Translations under genes and position numbers: made by a program
Notes under the pieces: model-generated
Database searches by the model: none
Told to the model about the DNA's origin: nothing
Seen by the model: only the letters and a program-made list of their open reading frames with translations
Shown here: piece after piece, positions 61,401-64,000 of the stretch
Layout: each line of letters opens with the position of its first letter
How positions within the stretch are numbered: the first letter of the stretch is position 1
Assembly: GCF_027595985.1 (NCBI RefSeq)
Contig: NC_073311.1
Location: 49,328,463-49,392,462 of the forward strand
Reading direction: 5' to 3'
Length of the DNA: 64,000 bases
Source: Sorex araneus
Taxonomy: Eukaryota; Chordata; Mammalia; Eulipotyphla; Soricidae

Positions 61401-63652
61401 CTTTTGATGTTTCTCCACCATTTTATACACATATGAGATATGTTCTTTGTATGTTCCTCAGTGGTGTATACTCATGATTCTTTCTCTATACTCGGTATTC
61501 TCCTTATAAATATGCATGTTTCCTGAAAAAACTAAAACATGGACCACTTTCAGCACATAAGAGTTCATTATATGTTCCTTGATTATGCATACTCATCATT
61601 CTTCCTCATAAATATATCTAAGTTTCCTGAAAAATGACTGAAATATTTGGAAGCTGGTAGGTCAAGGATATCTCTGCTGGGAATCAAAGCAGACCCTCCT
61701 CCCCAACTTCCTCTCCAGAAGCCATGCTCTAGCCATACTGGGGAACATCTTTCCCAATAGTTATCCTGTCAACAAAACTTCTCATTCCGTCCAGTTGTCC
61801 CTGTGCTTTTTTGTGACAGCACTAAGAAATGAATGAATCAATAAATATTAAAAACAATACACACCTGTTCCCTCCTCTCTGACCCTGCCCTCCACTTCTA
61901 TTGCCATTTCATAACCTTTATGTCCCAGCTGAAGTTGTTGAGACCTTATGAGTTGTGTGAAGCAGCCTTTATTGTCTGCCTGAAGAGAAAGAAAGATAAT
62001 TCCTAGGTCACATGATTTTCTTTGCTATTAAAAAAAGTCATTAATGAAACAATGCCAATTTTTATTGCCCGTATAAAGGTGCATTATGACTATCTTAATC
62101 ATCTTTTAGGTGCTTATTTCCATTTAAGTACAAAAATAGCAATTTTTTTCTCCTACCTAACCTTCGTCATTTCCCCTCTTCTAAAACTTTTCCCATTTGT
62201 ACCATATTAAATTTCCTAGACACTTTAAATATGCCACACTACTTATAATATTATTTGTACATGATGTTGTTCAAATCATACCATTCTTTCTTCCTCATTT
62301 AACTTAGCATTTACTACTCTCCAAAACTTAACCCATATTTAGCATCTTCGAAGAAATCTCTGAATGATCTCCGTGTACACAGGAGCCAAGAATTCTATTT
62401 TTAATGATTTATTTATTTATTTTTTGTTTTTTGCCACACCAAGAAGTACTCAAGTACTGCTCTAAGCATGGGGCTTGGATGACCAGGGGTATTAGGTATT
62501 AAATCTAGAACTCCCTCATGTAACACAGTTGAGATATATTCCTGGTCCCATGATTGAATTTAACAGTATTTTCTCTACAATGAGGACATTTATAGAAATG
62601 TGGAAAGTTCATTGAATAGCTACTATAAAAACATTGGATCCCCAAACTAAATATCGGAGTGCATGTTTTAATGAAGATCTATTTTAATTTTGAACTTATA
62701 TACGTGAAAATATTATTACATGATAAAGTTTTATTTATATTATTTACTTACAATAGATACCATACTTCAATTTGAAATTAAAAATGTATCCTAGCCTCTT
62801 GGGTATATTACATGTTTTAGCTCCAGATTCTTTGCATGTTTACTTGCTTGTCATGTTTATCTTGACATTCCTGGTCATACTCATGCCCTAGTTTCTCATT
62901 TATTTGCTTTCTGTAGTTTTGATCACTATTTTCTAAATCCTTACAGTGCTTGCTCACTCTTCCACACCCTACAAATTTGTTTATTTCTTCTCAAACCAGA
63001 AATATCTGCATTTAATTTTTAATACAACTTGTTTTCTGCTTTCTACTATTTTCCCATTATAATGTATATACTTTGCTATAATAAAGGCTGACAGCCCTTT
63101 GATTTTTCGGTCTCCCTCTTCTCTCCCCACCTGATCTAGTATTAAATTCTTCACCTTTAGTTTAGATAGACTTCACCACCTTGTATTTGATTCCCTATTA
63201 ACCAAATTCTTAACATCGACCACATTTTTCTATCATGTTTGATAAAAGTCAAAGTAAAATACTGCCATATCTCTTTATGTCCTTAAATTGGGCATGAATT
63301 TTTGTTAGAAGGATACTGCCAAATTGGAAAAAGAAACACCACTATAAAATCTGTTACATCAGTCCTAAGTGGACATAAAATTTCCAGGCAATCTTGACAT
63401 TTTTCCTTCCTTTCTAAGATGATGATTTCAAACACCATTATTTGTTGTGTTTTAGCTGTTACTATAACCTACAATACAGCAAGATCTCTACCATTTGTGT
63501 TCTGAGAAAACTAGTTTCCATATACCTGTTCAGTGAATTCTTCACAGATAGCTGTTGGATGTTTATTCTGGCAAGGGGAATAATAAAATCGTTGATATTT
63601 TCGGCATGCCTTAATTGTGACCAGACCAGAGACAGGTTTTCCATATGTGTAT
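17464..63652 (-). CDS. PZP: PZP-like alpha-2-macroglobulin family gene, upstream copy (exons 8-36; exons 1-7 outside window)
   Basis: Secreted protease trap. A protease cuts the bait region, the thioester domain captures it covalently, and the exposed C-terminal domain binds LRP1. Twenty-nine exons (listed separately) sum to 3784 coding bases, about 1260 residues plus stop. All borders are GT-AG, all phases agree, and no frameshift or stop was found, so the gene looks functional. Order: MG3-MG6 (exons 8-16), bait region (17-18), MG7 and CUB parts (19-23), thioester domain (24-30, motif GCGEQN), receptor-binding domain (31-36). Words such as [33 protein letters not shown] and CDG follow human PZP over human A2M as I remember them. 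The neighbour downstream is a second copy. Human has A2M then PZP on one strand, so synteny alone would be ambiguous. Assignment of this copy to PZP versus A2M is inference. Confidence 0.93.
17987..18028 (-). CDS. PZP: Upstream PZP-like gene, exon 35
   Basis: 42 bp, TTTCAG to GTAAAG. Encodes [14 protein letters not shown], aligned to DEFAIAEYNAPCSKD of A2M. Confidence 0.93.
18640..18765 (-). repeat. Old L1 3' fragment
   Basis: tttttttattgaggtaatat is the complement of an L1 3' terminus. The fragment appears to resume at 18931-19020 and 19440-19640, split by a SINE and the CCTT tract. Confidence 0.5.
18766..18930 (-). repeat. SINE, type A, old
   Basis: Minus-oriented: atcctggctctgcattcag in the body and gcgccctacccactatacta at the head. 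Confidence 0.8.
19142..19275. repeat. (CCTT)n tetranucleotide repeat
   Basis: About 33 CCTT/CCCT units in intron 34. It produces a spurious Leu/Pro/Ser open frame. Confidence 0.97.
19288..19440 (-). repeat. SINE, type A, old
   Basis: Minus-oriented: agggatcactcctggcattc and gctgtactatctcttggc. Confidence 0.75.
19730..19832 (-). CDS. PZP: Upstream PZP-like gene, exon 34
   Basis: 103 bp, CTCCAG to GTGAGT. Encodes [18 protein letters not shown] and VKAYDYYET of the receptor-binding domain. Confidence 0.96.
20204..20272 (-). CDS. PZP: Upstream PZP-like gene, exon 33
   Basis: 69 bp. Encodes [20 protein letters not shown] then FEK, aligned to RTEVSSNHVLIYLDK of A2M. Confidence 0.95.
20426..20516 (-). 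CDS. PZP: Upstream PZP-like gene, exon 32
   Basis: 91 bp, CATAG to GTAAAT. Encodes [20 protein letters not shown] then [10 protein letters not shown]. The two lysines of FIPxKxxxK, important for LRP1 binding in A2M, are both kept. Confidence 0.96.
20590..20745 (-). repeat. SINE, type A, old
   Basis: Minus-oriented relic: gtgcttaggggattcatatg and gtgcaaggcaagtgtcctta. Confidence 0.75.
20838..21077 (-). repeat. SINE, type B
   Basis: tagcactgtcgtcccattat (tail complement) to ccgctgtactactgctctgg (head complement). Confidence 0.92.
21296..21426 (-). CDS. PZP: Upstream PZP-like gene, exon 31
   Basis: 131 bp, TTTTAG to GTAAAT. Encodes [24 protein letters not shown] and KIQIHINI, the start of the receptor-binding domain. 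Confidence 0.95.
21595..21813 (-). CDS. PZP: Upstream PZP-like gene, exon 30
   Basis: 219 bp, preceded by a T-rich tract and CAG, donor GTGAGA. Encodes [33 protein letters not shown] and GTGCVYLQ. Confidence 0.97.
22036..22207 (+). repeat. SINE, type A, diverged
   Basis: Head gggatgcagtgatagtaaca, body tgattcctgagcgcaaagcc. Confidence 0.82.
22529..22752 (-). CDS. PZP: Upstream PZP-like gene, exon 29
   Basis: 224 bp. Encodes [32 protein letters not shown] and [12 protein letters not shown] of the thioester domain. The donor is CAG|GTCTGT, weaker than its neighbours. Confidence 0.95.
23190..23367 (-). CDS. PZP: Upstream PZP-like gene, exon 28
   Basis: 178 bp, CATAG to GTAAGA. Encodes [19 protein letters not shown] and [18 protein letters not shown]. 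Confidence 0.96.
23560..24395 (+). mobile_element. L1-related non-autonomous retroposon with tandem 5' monomers
   Basis: Two monomer starts (ggagcagccacacac near 23578 and its match near 23911) are about 333 bp apart. The first unit contains CCGCCATCTT, a YY1-type motif. The body then runs from aatctaaaaccgcgcggctg to a 3' end gtgattcaataaaataaaat like that of local L1s. No ORF is retained. It lies in intron 27 on the strand opposite to the gene. Confidence 0.7.
24552..24626 (-). CDS. PZP: Upstream PZP-like gene, exon 27
   Basis: 75 bp, TTACAG to GTACGT. Encodes [20 protein letters not shown] then PLPVT. Confidence 0.97.
24742..24930 (-). repeat. SINE, type A
   Basis: Long T run, intact body, head complement gctatgctaccactccagcc. 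Confidence 0.93.
25270..25426 (-). CDS. PZP: Upstream PZP-like gene, exon 26
   Basis: 157 bp. Encodes [31 protein letters not shown] and [10 protein letters not shown]. Confidence 0.97.
25598..25785 (+). repeat. SINE, type A
   Basis: Intact copy gggctggagcgatagcacag to an A-rich tail. Confidence 0.94.
25932..26905 (+). mobile_element. L1-related non-autonomous retroposon with two 5' monomers
   Basis: Two units starting gccgagatgtgatcccggtgg at 25945 and 26264 (period 319) are closely similar and GC/CpG-rich. Both carry a YY1-like CCGCCATA block (gccgccatactatgacgacc and the matching copy). The body then joins at ccaaaaccgcacggatgcga and ends ggtgattcaataaaataaaa plus A tail. No ORF. Confidence 0.75.
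27322..27409 (-). CDS. PZP: Upstream PZP-like gene, exon 25
   Basis: 88 bp, TTCAG to GTAAGA. Encodes [20 protein letters not shown] then NGRSQGNT. Confidence 0.97.
27685..27861 (-). CDS. PZP: Upstream PZP-like gene, exon 24 (thioester site)
   Basis: 177 bp. Encodes [20 protein letters not shown]. The CGEQ codons at 27791-27802 keep the Cys and Gln that form the internal thioester, so covalent trapping chemistry should be intact. Confidence 0.98.
28384..28467 (-). CDS. PZP: Upstream PZP-like gene, exon 23
   Basis: 84 bp, CACTAG to GTGAGT. Encodes [20 protein letters not shown] then [13 protein letters not shown] matches human PZP. Confidence 0.95.
28597..28805 (-). repeat. L1 3' end fragment
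   Basis: T run, tagtgaatcaccgtgagaca and cctccaccagtgcccatttt, near-identical to the 3' segment at 39820-40020. Confidence 0.8.
29077..29265 (+). repeat. SINE, type A
   Basis: Intact head ggggctggagcaatagcaca; tail of CAAAA repeats. Confidence 0.93.
29282..29448 (+). repeat. SINE, type A, diverged
   Basis: gggaccagagcaacagtaca head and aatgtggtcccctgagcttg body, immediately behind another copy. Confidence 0.87.
29628..29818 (+). repeat. SINE, type A
   Basis: ggggctggagtaatagtaca head, intact body, A-rich tail. Confidence 0.93.
30760..30885. repeat. Local tandem duplication
   Basis: gaatgataaatactga and ctcaatatttgaaatgttca each occur twice within about 125 bp, separated by small indels, in intron 22. 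Confidence 0.8.
31142..31193 (-). CDS. PZP: Upstream PZP-like gene, exon 22
   Basis: 52 bp, CAAAG to GTAAGT. Encodes [17 protein letters not shown], aligned to PEGLEKETTFNSLLCPS of A2M. Confidence 0.93.
31409..31530 (-). CDS. PZP: Upstream PZP-like gene, exon 21
   Basis: 122 bp. Encodes [20 protein letters not shown] and [11 protein letters not shown]. Confidence 0.95.
31640..31965 (+). repeat. Short L1-related retroposon (no monomers)
   Basis: Contains ttgttgaaatattgaatgta, a strong G-run tract (31767-31812) and the terminal ggtgattcaataaaa. It lies in intron 20, about 90 bp from exon 20. Confidence 0.8.
32057..32183 (-). CDS. PZP: Upstream PZP-like gene, exon 20
   Basis: 127 bp. Encodes [35 protein letters not shown] then PKSL. 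NETS is an N-glycosylation sequon. Confidence 0.96.
32668..32713. repeat. (AC)n dinucleotide repeat
   Basis: About 20 AC units ending some 11 bp from the exon 19 donor. Confidence 0.93.
32724..32952 (-). CDS. PZP: Upstream PZP-like gene, exon 19
   Basis: 229 bp, CACTAG to GTAAGG. Encodes [39 protein letters not shown] and FNYLSQCIR. Confidence 0.97.
33058..33226 (-). repeat. SINE, type A
   Basis: Minus-oriented: tgggtcacacccggcgatgc to ctgtactatcgctccagc. Confidence 0.92.
33537..33663 (-). CDS. PZP: Upstream PZP-like gene, exon 18 (C-terminal bait region)
   Basis: 127 bp, CTGAG to GTAAGT. Encodes [20 protein letters not shown] then [20 protein letters not shown]. The [13 protein letters not shown] block anchors the exon; the N-terminal half is bait sequence with little similarity to human. 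Confidence 0.94.
34205..34385 (-). repeat. SINE, type A, old
   Basis: Relic with ctgtcagggctcaggaacca, a short internal duplication (gattccct) and a degraded head. Confidence 0.65.
34600..35600 (+). repeat. Two old L1-type 3' ends in tandem
   Basis: Both end in GGTGG-rich, then 'tattaaat' and A-rich sequence (ends near 35215 and 35600). They resemble diverged versions of the local L1-related retroposons. The left border is uncertain. Confidence 0.5.
35931..36102 (+). repeat. SINE, type A
   Basis: gactggaacgatagcacagc head; intact body; A-rich tail. Confidence 0.93.
36380..36805 (+). repeat. Old L1 3' fragment
   Basis: caatggaatatattcagcaa and catgaatgaagatggagact match the L1 ORF2 C-terminal/3' UTR region in sense orientation. 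Confidence 0.65.
36810..36970 (+). repeat. SINE, type A, diverged
   Basis: ggctgagagataggatagtg head, ctagatggtcccccaaaccc body. Confidence 0.8.
37235..37835 (+). repeat. Old L1 3' fragment
   Basis: cattgcaacatggatgaaat and taagccagaagaaggatagc are L1-like in sense orientation. A GGGGT tract lies near 37660-37685. Confidence 0.6.
37841..37985 (+). repeat. SINE, type A, old, interrupted
   Basis: ggccagagaggtagtatagt head, a foreign AT-rich segment, then gcacacagctgacctacgtt. Confidence 0.65.
38460..38605 (-). repeat. SINE, type A, diverged
   Basis: Minus-oriented: cttggcagtgctcaggggac and cactgtactatcattctgtt. Confidence 0.82.
38708..38872 (+). repeat. SINE, type A
   Basis: gtaaagcaatagtacagcga head and catcccatatggtcccctaa body. 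Confidence 0.85.
39366..39567 (-). CDS. PZP: Upstream PZP-like gene, exon 17 (bait region)
   Basis: 202 bp, TTTCAG to GTAAGG-type donor. After the conserved [12 protein letters not shown] it leaves all family similarity and becomes Pro/Gly-rich: [20 protein letters not shown], then [19 protein letters not shown]. This is the protease-cleavable bait; likely cut sites include after the two Arg residues and within the collagen-like GPPGPP. Confidence 0.95.
39743..39810 (-). repeat. SINE, type B fragment
   Basis: ccgttgctcgagtgggcacc to tttgttactgttt, ending at the point where an L1 begins. Confidence 0.8.
39811..41130 (-). mobile_element. L1 insertion with 5' inversion
   Basis: 39811-40200 is the complement of an L1 3' UTR starting at its poly(A). 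At about 40205 the strand switches and 40205-41130 is L1 ORF2 in plus orientation ([38 protein letters not shown]). It ends in a CCTT-rich stretch. A frameshift and early stop (gtaaagtag near 40480) show it is dead. Confidence 0.85.
41165..41242 (-). repeat. tRNA-Ala-like SINE fragment
   Basis: Minus strand reads TAGCTTGGTGGTAGAGCAC and TTCAATCCC, box A- and box B-like. Confidence 0.55.
41938..42180 (+). repeat. SINE, type B
   Basis: gggctggagcaataacacag to gatgatagtgacag; no poly(A). Confidence 0.93.
42338..42505 (+). repeat. SINE, type A
   Basis: ggggctggagcgatagcacc head, intact body. Confidence 0.93.
42925..43089 (-). CDS. PZP: Upstream PZP-like gene, exon 16
   Basis: 165 bp, TTTCAG to GTAATT. 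Encodes [19 protein letters not shown], then [20 protein letters not shown] and a divergent HTLIE end. The opening YNLLP block is family-typical. Confidence 0.93.
43165..43245 (+). repeat. SINE, type C/B fragment
   Basis: aatctcagggcttggacaaa and ggagacgttactaagactgc match the 3' part of the family. Confidence 0.65.
43536..43780 (+). repeat. SINE, type B
   Basis: tgctggagcgatagcatagt to gggaggacagcgctac. Confidence 0.93.
44500..44975 (-). repeat. L1 3' UTR fragment with (CT)n expansion
   Basis: attgaatcacagtgagatac at the tail side, ccttcaccagtgtacatttc inside, and a (CT)n tract at 44663-44772 that corresponds to the GA stretch of the L1 3' UTR. Confidence 0.75.
45639..45816 (+). repeat. 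SINE, type A
   Basis: ggggctggagtgatagcaca head, intact body, A-rich tail. Confidence 0.94.
46018..46167 (-). CDS. PZP: Upstream PZP-like gene, exon 15
   Basis: 150 bp, TTACAG to GTAAGT. Encodes [20 protein letters not shown] and [26 protein letters not shown] is as in human PZP. Confidence 0.97.
46255..46690 (-). repeat. Old L1 3' end
   Basis: attttattgaggtaacattg at the tail and gacttgttccacactcaacc inside are the complement of an older L1 3' end. Confidence 0.6.
46690..48420. other. Intron 14 stretch without recognised features
   Basis: AT-rich, no coding similarity and no repeat family I can name. Confidence 0.5.
48422..48668 (+). repeat. SINE, type B
   Basis: gggactggagtgatagcaca to gaaacgacagtgcta. 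Confidence 0.93.
49105..49675 (+). repeat. Old L1 3' fragment with internal inversion
   Basis: ctcctatgttcattgcagca (sense L1), then an AT-rich segment, then atgggatgccactcagtcat and L1 3' text. Confidence 0.55.
49676..49707. repeat. (TA)n repeat
   Basis: About 15 TA units. Confidence 0.93.
50102..50244 (-). CDS. PZP: Upstream PZP-like gene, exon 14
   Basis: 143 bp. Encodes [34 protein letters not shown] and IEKCFANK. Confidence 0.96.
50719..50906 (-). repeat. SINE, type A
   Basis: 18-nt T run, intact body, head complement ctgtgctatcactccagccc. Confidence 0.94.
50910..52485. other. Intron 13 stretch without recognised features
   Basis: AT-rich; I see no exon, RNA gene or identifiable repeat. 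Confidence 0.5.
52490..52707 (+). repeat. SINE, type B, head shortened
   Basis: gggttggagcaggtagggtg shows a deletion in the box A region; body intact. Confidence 0.9.
53291..53372 (+). repeat. tRNA-Ala-like SINE fragment
   Basis: gtcggtagagcacttgcctt and ccctaggttcaggg, box A- and box B-like. Confidence 0.6.
53885..53948 (-). CDS. PZP: Upstream PZP-like gene, exon 13
   Basis: 64 bp, TTTCAG to GTAAGT. Encodes [20 protein letters not shown]. Confidence 0.95.
54000..54176 (-). repeat. SINE, type A
   Basis: T run, intact body, head complement gctgtgctattgctccagcc. Only about 50 bp from exon 13. Confidence 0.94.
54180..55380. other. Intron 12 stretch without recognised features
   Basis: AT-rich; nothing recognised. 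Confidence 0.5.
55388..55475 (+). repeat. (GT)n repeat and SINE type B 3' fragment
   Basis: (GT)n at 55388-55416, then gagtcttacaatggagatgt to gaacaacagga, the 3' part of type B. Confidence 0.8.
55570..55797 (-). CDS. PZP: Upstream PZP-like gene, exon 12
   Basis: 228 bp, ATCAG to GTAAAA. Encodes [33 protein letters not shown] and [10 protein letters not shown]. The Cys in DNC aligns with the partner of the inter-chain disulphide of A2M. Confidence 0.96.
56188..57478 (+). mobile_element. 5'-truncated L1, plus orientation
   Basis: Open frame 56216-56977 is the C terminus of L1 ORF2p ([20 protein letters not shown] zinc-knuckle-like block, [18 protein letters not shown]). A 3' UTR follows, with a G-rich tract and terminal gtgattcaataaaatttt. 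It is relatively young: the 253-codon remnant is uninterrupted. Confidence 0.92.
57479..59262 (-). mobile_element. 5'-truncated L1, minus orientation
   Basis: Starts with the A-tail complement and attgaatcactgtgagatag. 3' UTR complement to about 57980, then ORF2 in reverse ([47 protein letters not shown]) with several frameshifts. A type C SINE interrupts it at 58682-58818. Confidence 0.9.
58682..58818 (-). repeat. SINE, type C, inserted in L1
   Basis: gtatcactgtatcactgtca tail complement, ccagccctgagattttagca middle. The flanking L1 words attatcaaaaggg/ccttatcaaaaggg suggest a duplicated target of about 13 bp. Confidence 0.8.
59495..59656 (-). CDS. PZP: Upstream PZP-like gene, exon 11
   Basis: 162 bp, TTTTAG to GTAAGT. 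Encodes [36 protein letters not shown] and SSSVLIT. NFTS is an N-glycosylation sequon. Confidence 0.96.
60238..60347 (-). CDS. PZP: Upstream PZP-like gene, exon 10
   Basis: 110 bp, TTTCAG to GTAAAA. Encodes [19 protein letters not shown] then [16 protein letters not shown]. Confidence 0.96.
60350..61850. other. Intron 9 stretch
   Basis: No gene recognised. A 121-bp imperfect direct repeat occurs here (tatgttcctc at 61450 and tatgttcctt at 61571, both followed by catact/tatact and ataaata...gtttcctgaaaaa). Confidence 0.55.
61865..61979 (-). CDS. PZP: Upstream PZP-like gene, exon 9
   Basis: 115 bp, CTTCAG to GTGTGT. Encodes [20 protein letters not shown] and [16 protein letters not shown], aligned to HGCFYQQVKTK and IQEEGT of A2M. 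Confidence 0.93.
62418..62550 (-). repeat. SINE, type A, old
   Basis: Relic with acactcaagtactgctct-like body; weakly recognisable. Confidence 0.55.
62560..63500. other. Intron 8 stretch without recognised features
   Basis: AT-rich; nothing recognised. Confidence 0.5.
63526..63652 (-). CDS. PZP: Upstream PZP-like gene, exon 8 (first exon in window)
   Basis: 127 bp, TTATAG to GTATAT. Encodes [20 protein letters not shown], then [20 protein letters not shown]. The opening matches exon 8 of the downstream copy (1-100). The next part differs strongly between the two. Confidence 0.94.
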
Positions 63653-64000
63653 CTATAAAAATGATGCATCATACAGAGATATTTACTATAAATGATTATA
63701 TTTCAATTTTGTTCTGTTTGAACTTCCTATTCATCTAAAGAAATTATATTTCTTTTGTACTTTAGAAGCACATTTTATGAACTTACATCTTAATGATCTA
63801 AATGAAAATATATCTTCAATTTTAAGAAAAATACTCACCGGATCTGTATAAAATACCTCCATATGGAAAACTGACAATGCAGATTTCCTCAGCTCGCTTC
63901 TTTAAGACTGAAGTGTTCATTAATCTAAGATTGTCTTATTTATTGTCGCTTCTGTCAGTTTATCTAGATTATGATTCTAACTCTGACAACACCTCCTATG

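Noticed and set aside
17464-63652. Calling the upstream gene A2M.
   Set aside because: Position next to a second copy would allow it, but many diagnostic words resemble human PZP as I recall it. I kept PZP-like and flagged the doubt.
63838-63925. A splice-like stretch on the minus strand (TTCAG ... TCCG|GTGAGT) encoding LKKRAEEICIVSFPYGG, where exon 7 of the upstream gene might be expected.
   Set aside because: It has no similarity to the LPKFEV...VCG sequence of exon 7 and ends in the wrong phase. Exon 7 is more likely beyond the right edge.

Overview
The window is mammalian nuclear DNA, most likely from a shrew (Sorex-like). Two things point there. It is packed with tRNA-headed SINEs of the kind I associate with shrews (SOR-type). 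It also carries a spliced alpha-2-macroglobulin (A2M) family locus with ordinary vertebrate exon sizes and GT-AG introns. The species call comes from remembered repeat sequence, not a search.

Genes. Two head-to-tail A2M-family genes lie on the minus strand. The upstream gene enters from the right edge and runs from 63652 to a stop at 17464. Exons 8 to 36 (human A2M numbering) are all present, every exon phase joins, and no internal stop was found (about 1260 residues). Its poly(A) signal is at 17361-17366. The downstream gene starts at an ATG at 10130 and leaves through the left edge. Exons 1 to 7 and part of exon 8 are present, again in perfect phase. About 7.2 kb separates them. Both read closer to human pregnancy zone protein (PZP) than to human A2M, so I call them tandem PZP-like paralogues. 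Products of this family are secreted protease traps: a protease cuts the bait region, an internal thioester captures it, and a C-terminal domain sends the complex to LRP1. In the upstream copy the thioester motif, the receptor-binding lysines and an unusual Pro/Gly-rich, collagen-like bait region can be read directly.

Layout. 1-10130: 5' half of the downstream gene, with an interstitial telomeric (TTAGGG) tract in intron 7 and a solo LTR in intron 2. 10131-10250: its promoter. 10250-17340: intergenic, almost all decayed SINEs, L1 pieces and simple repeats. 17340-63652: the upstream gene. Its introns hold many more SINEs, several L1 3' ends (one 5'-inverted insertion at 39811-41130 and one tail-to-tail pair at 56188-59262), and a short retroposon family that joins L1-like 3' ends to tandem monomers of about 320-330 bp. 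63653-64000: intron 7 of the upstream gene; its exon 7 lies outside the window.

No RNA gene, CRISPR array or operon is present. Apart from the two macroglobulin genes, the longer open frames are repeat-derived or chance.
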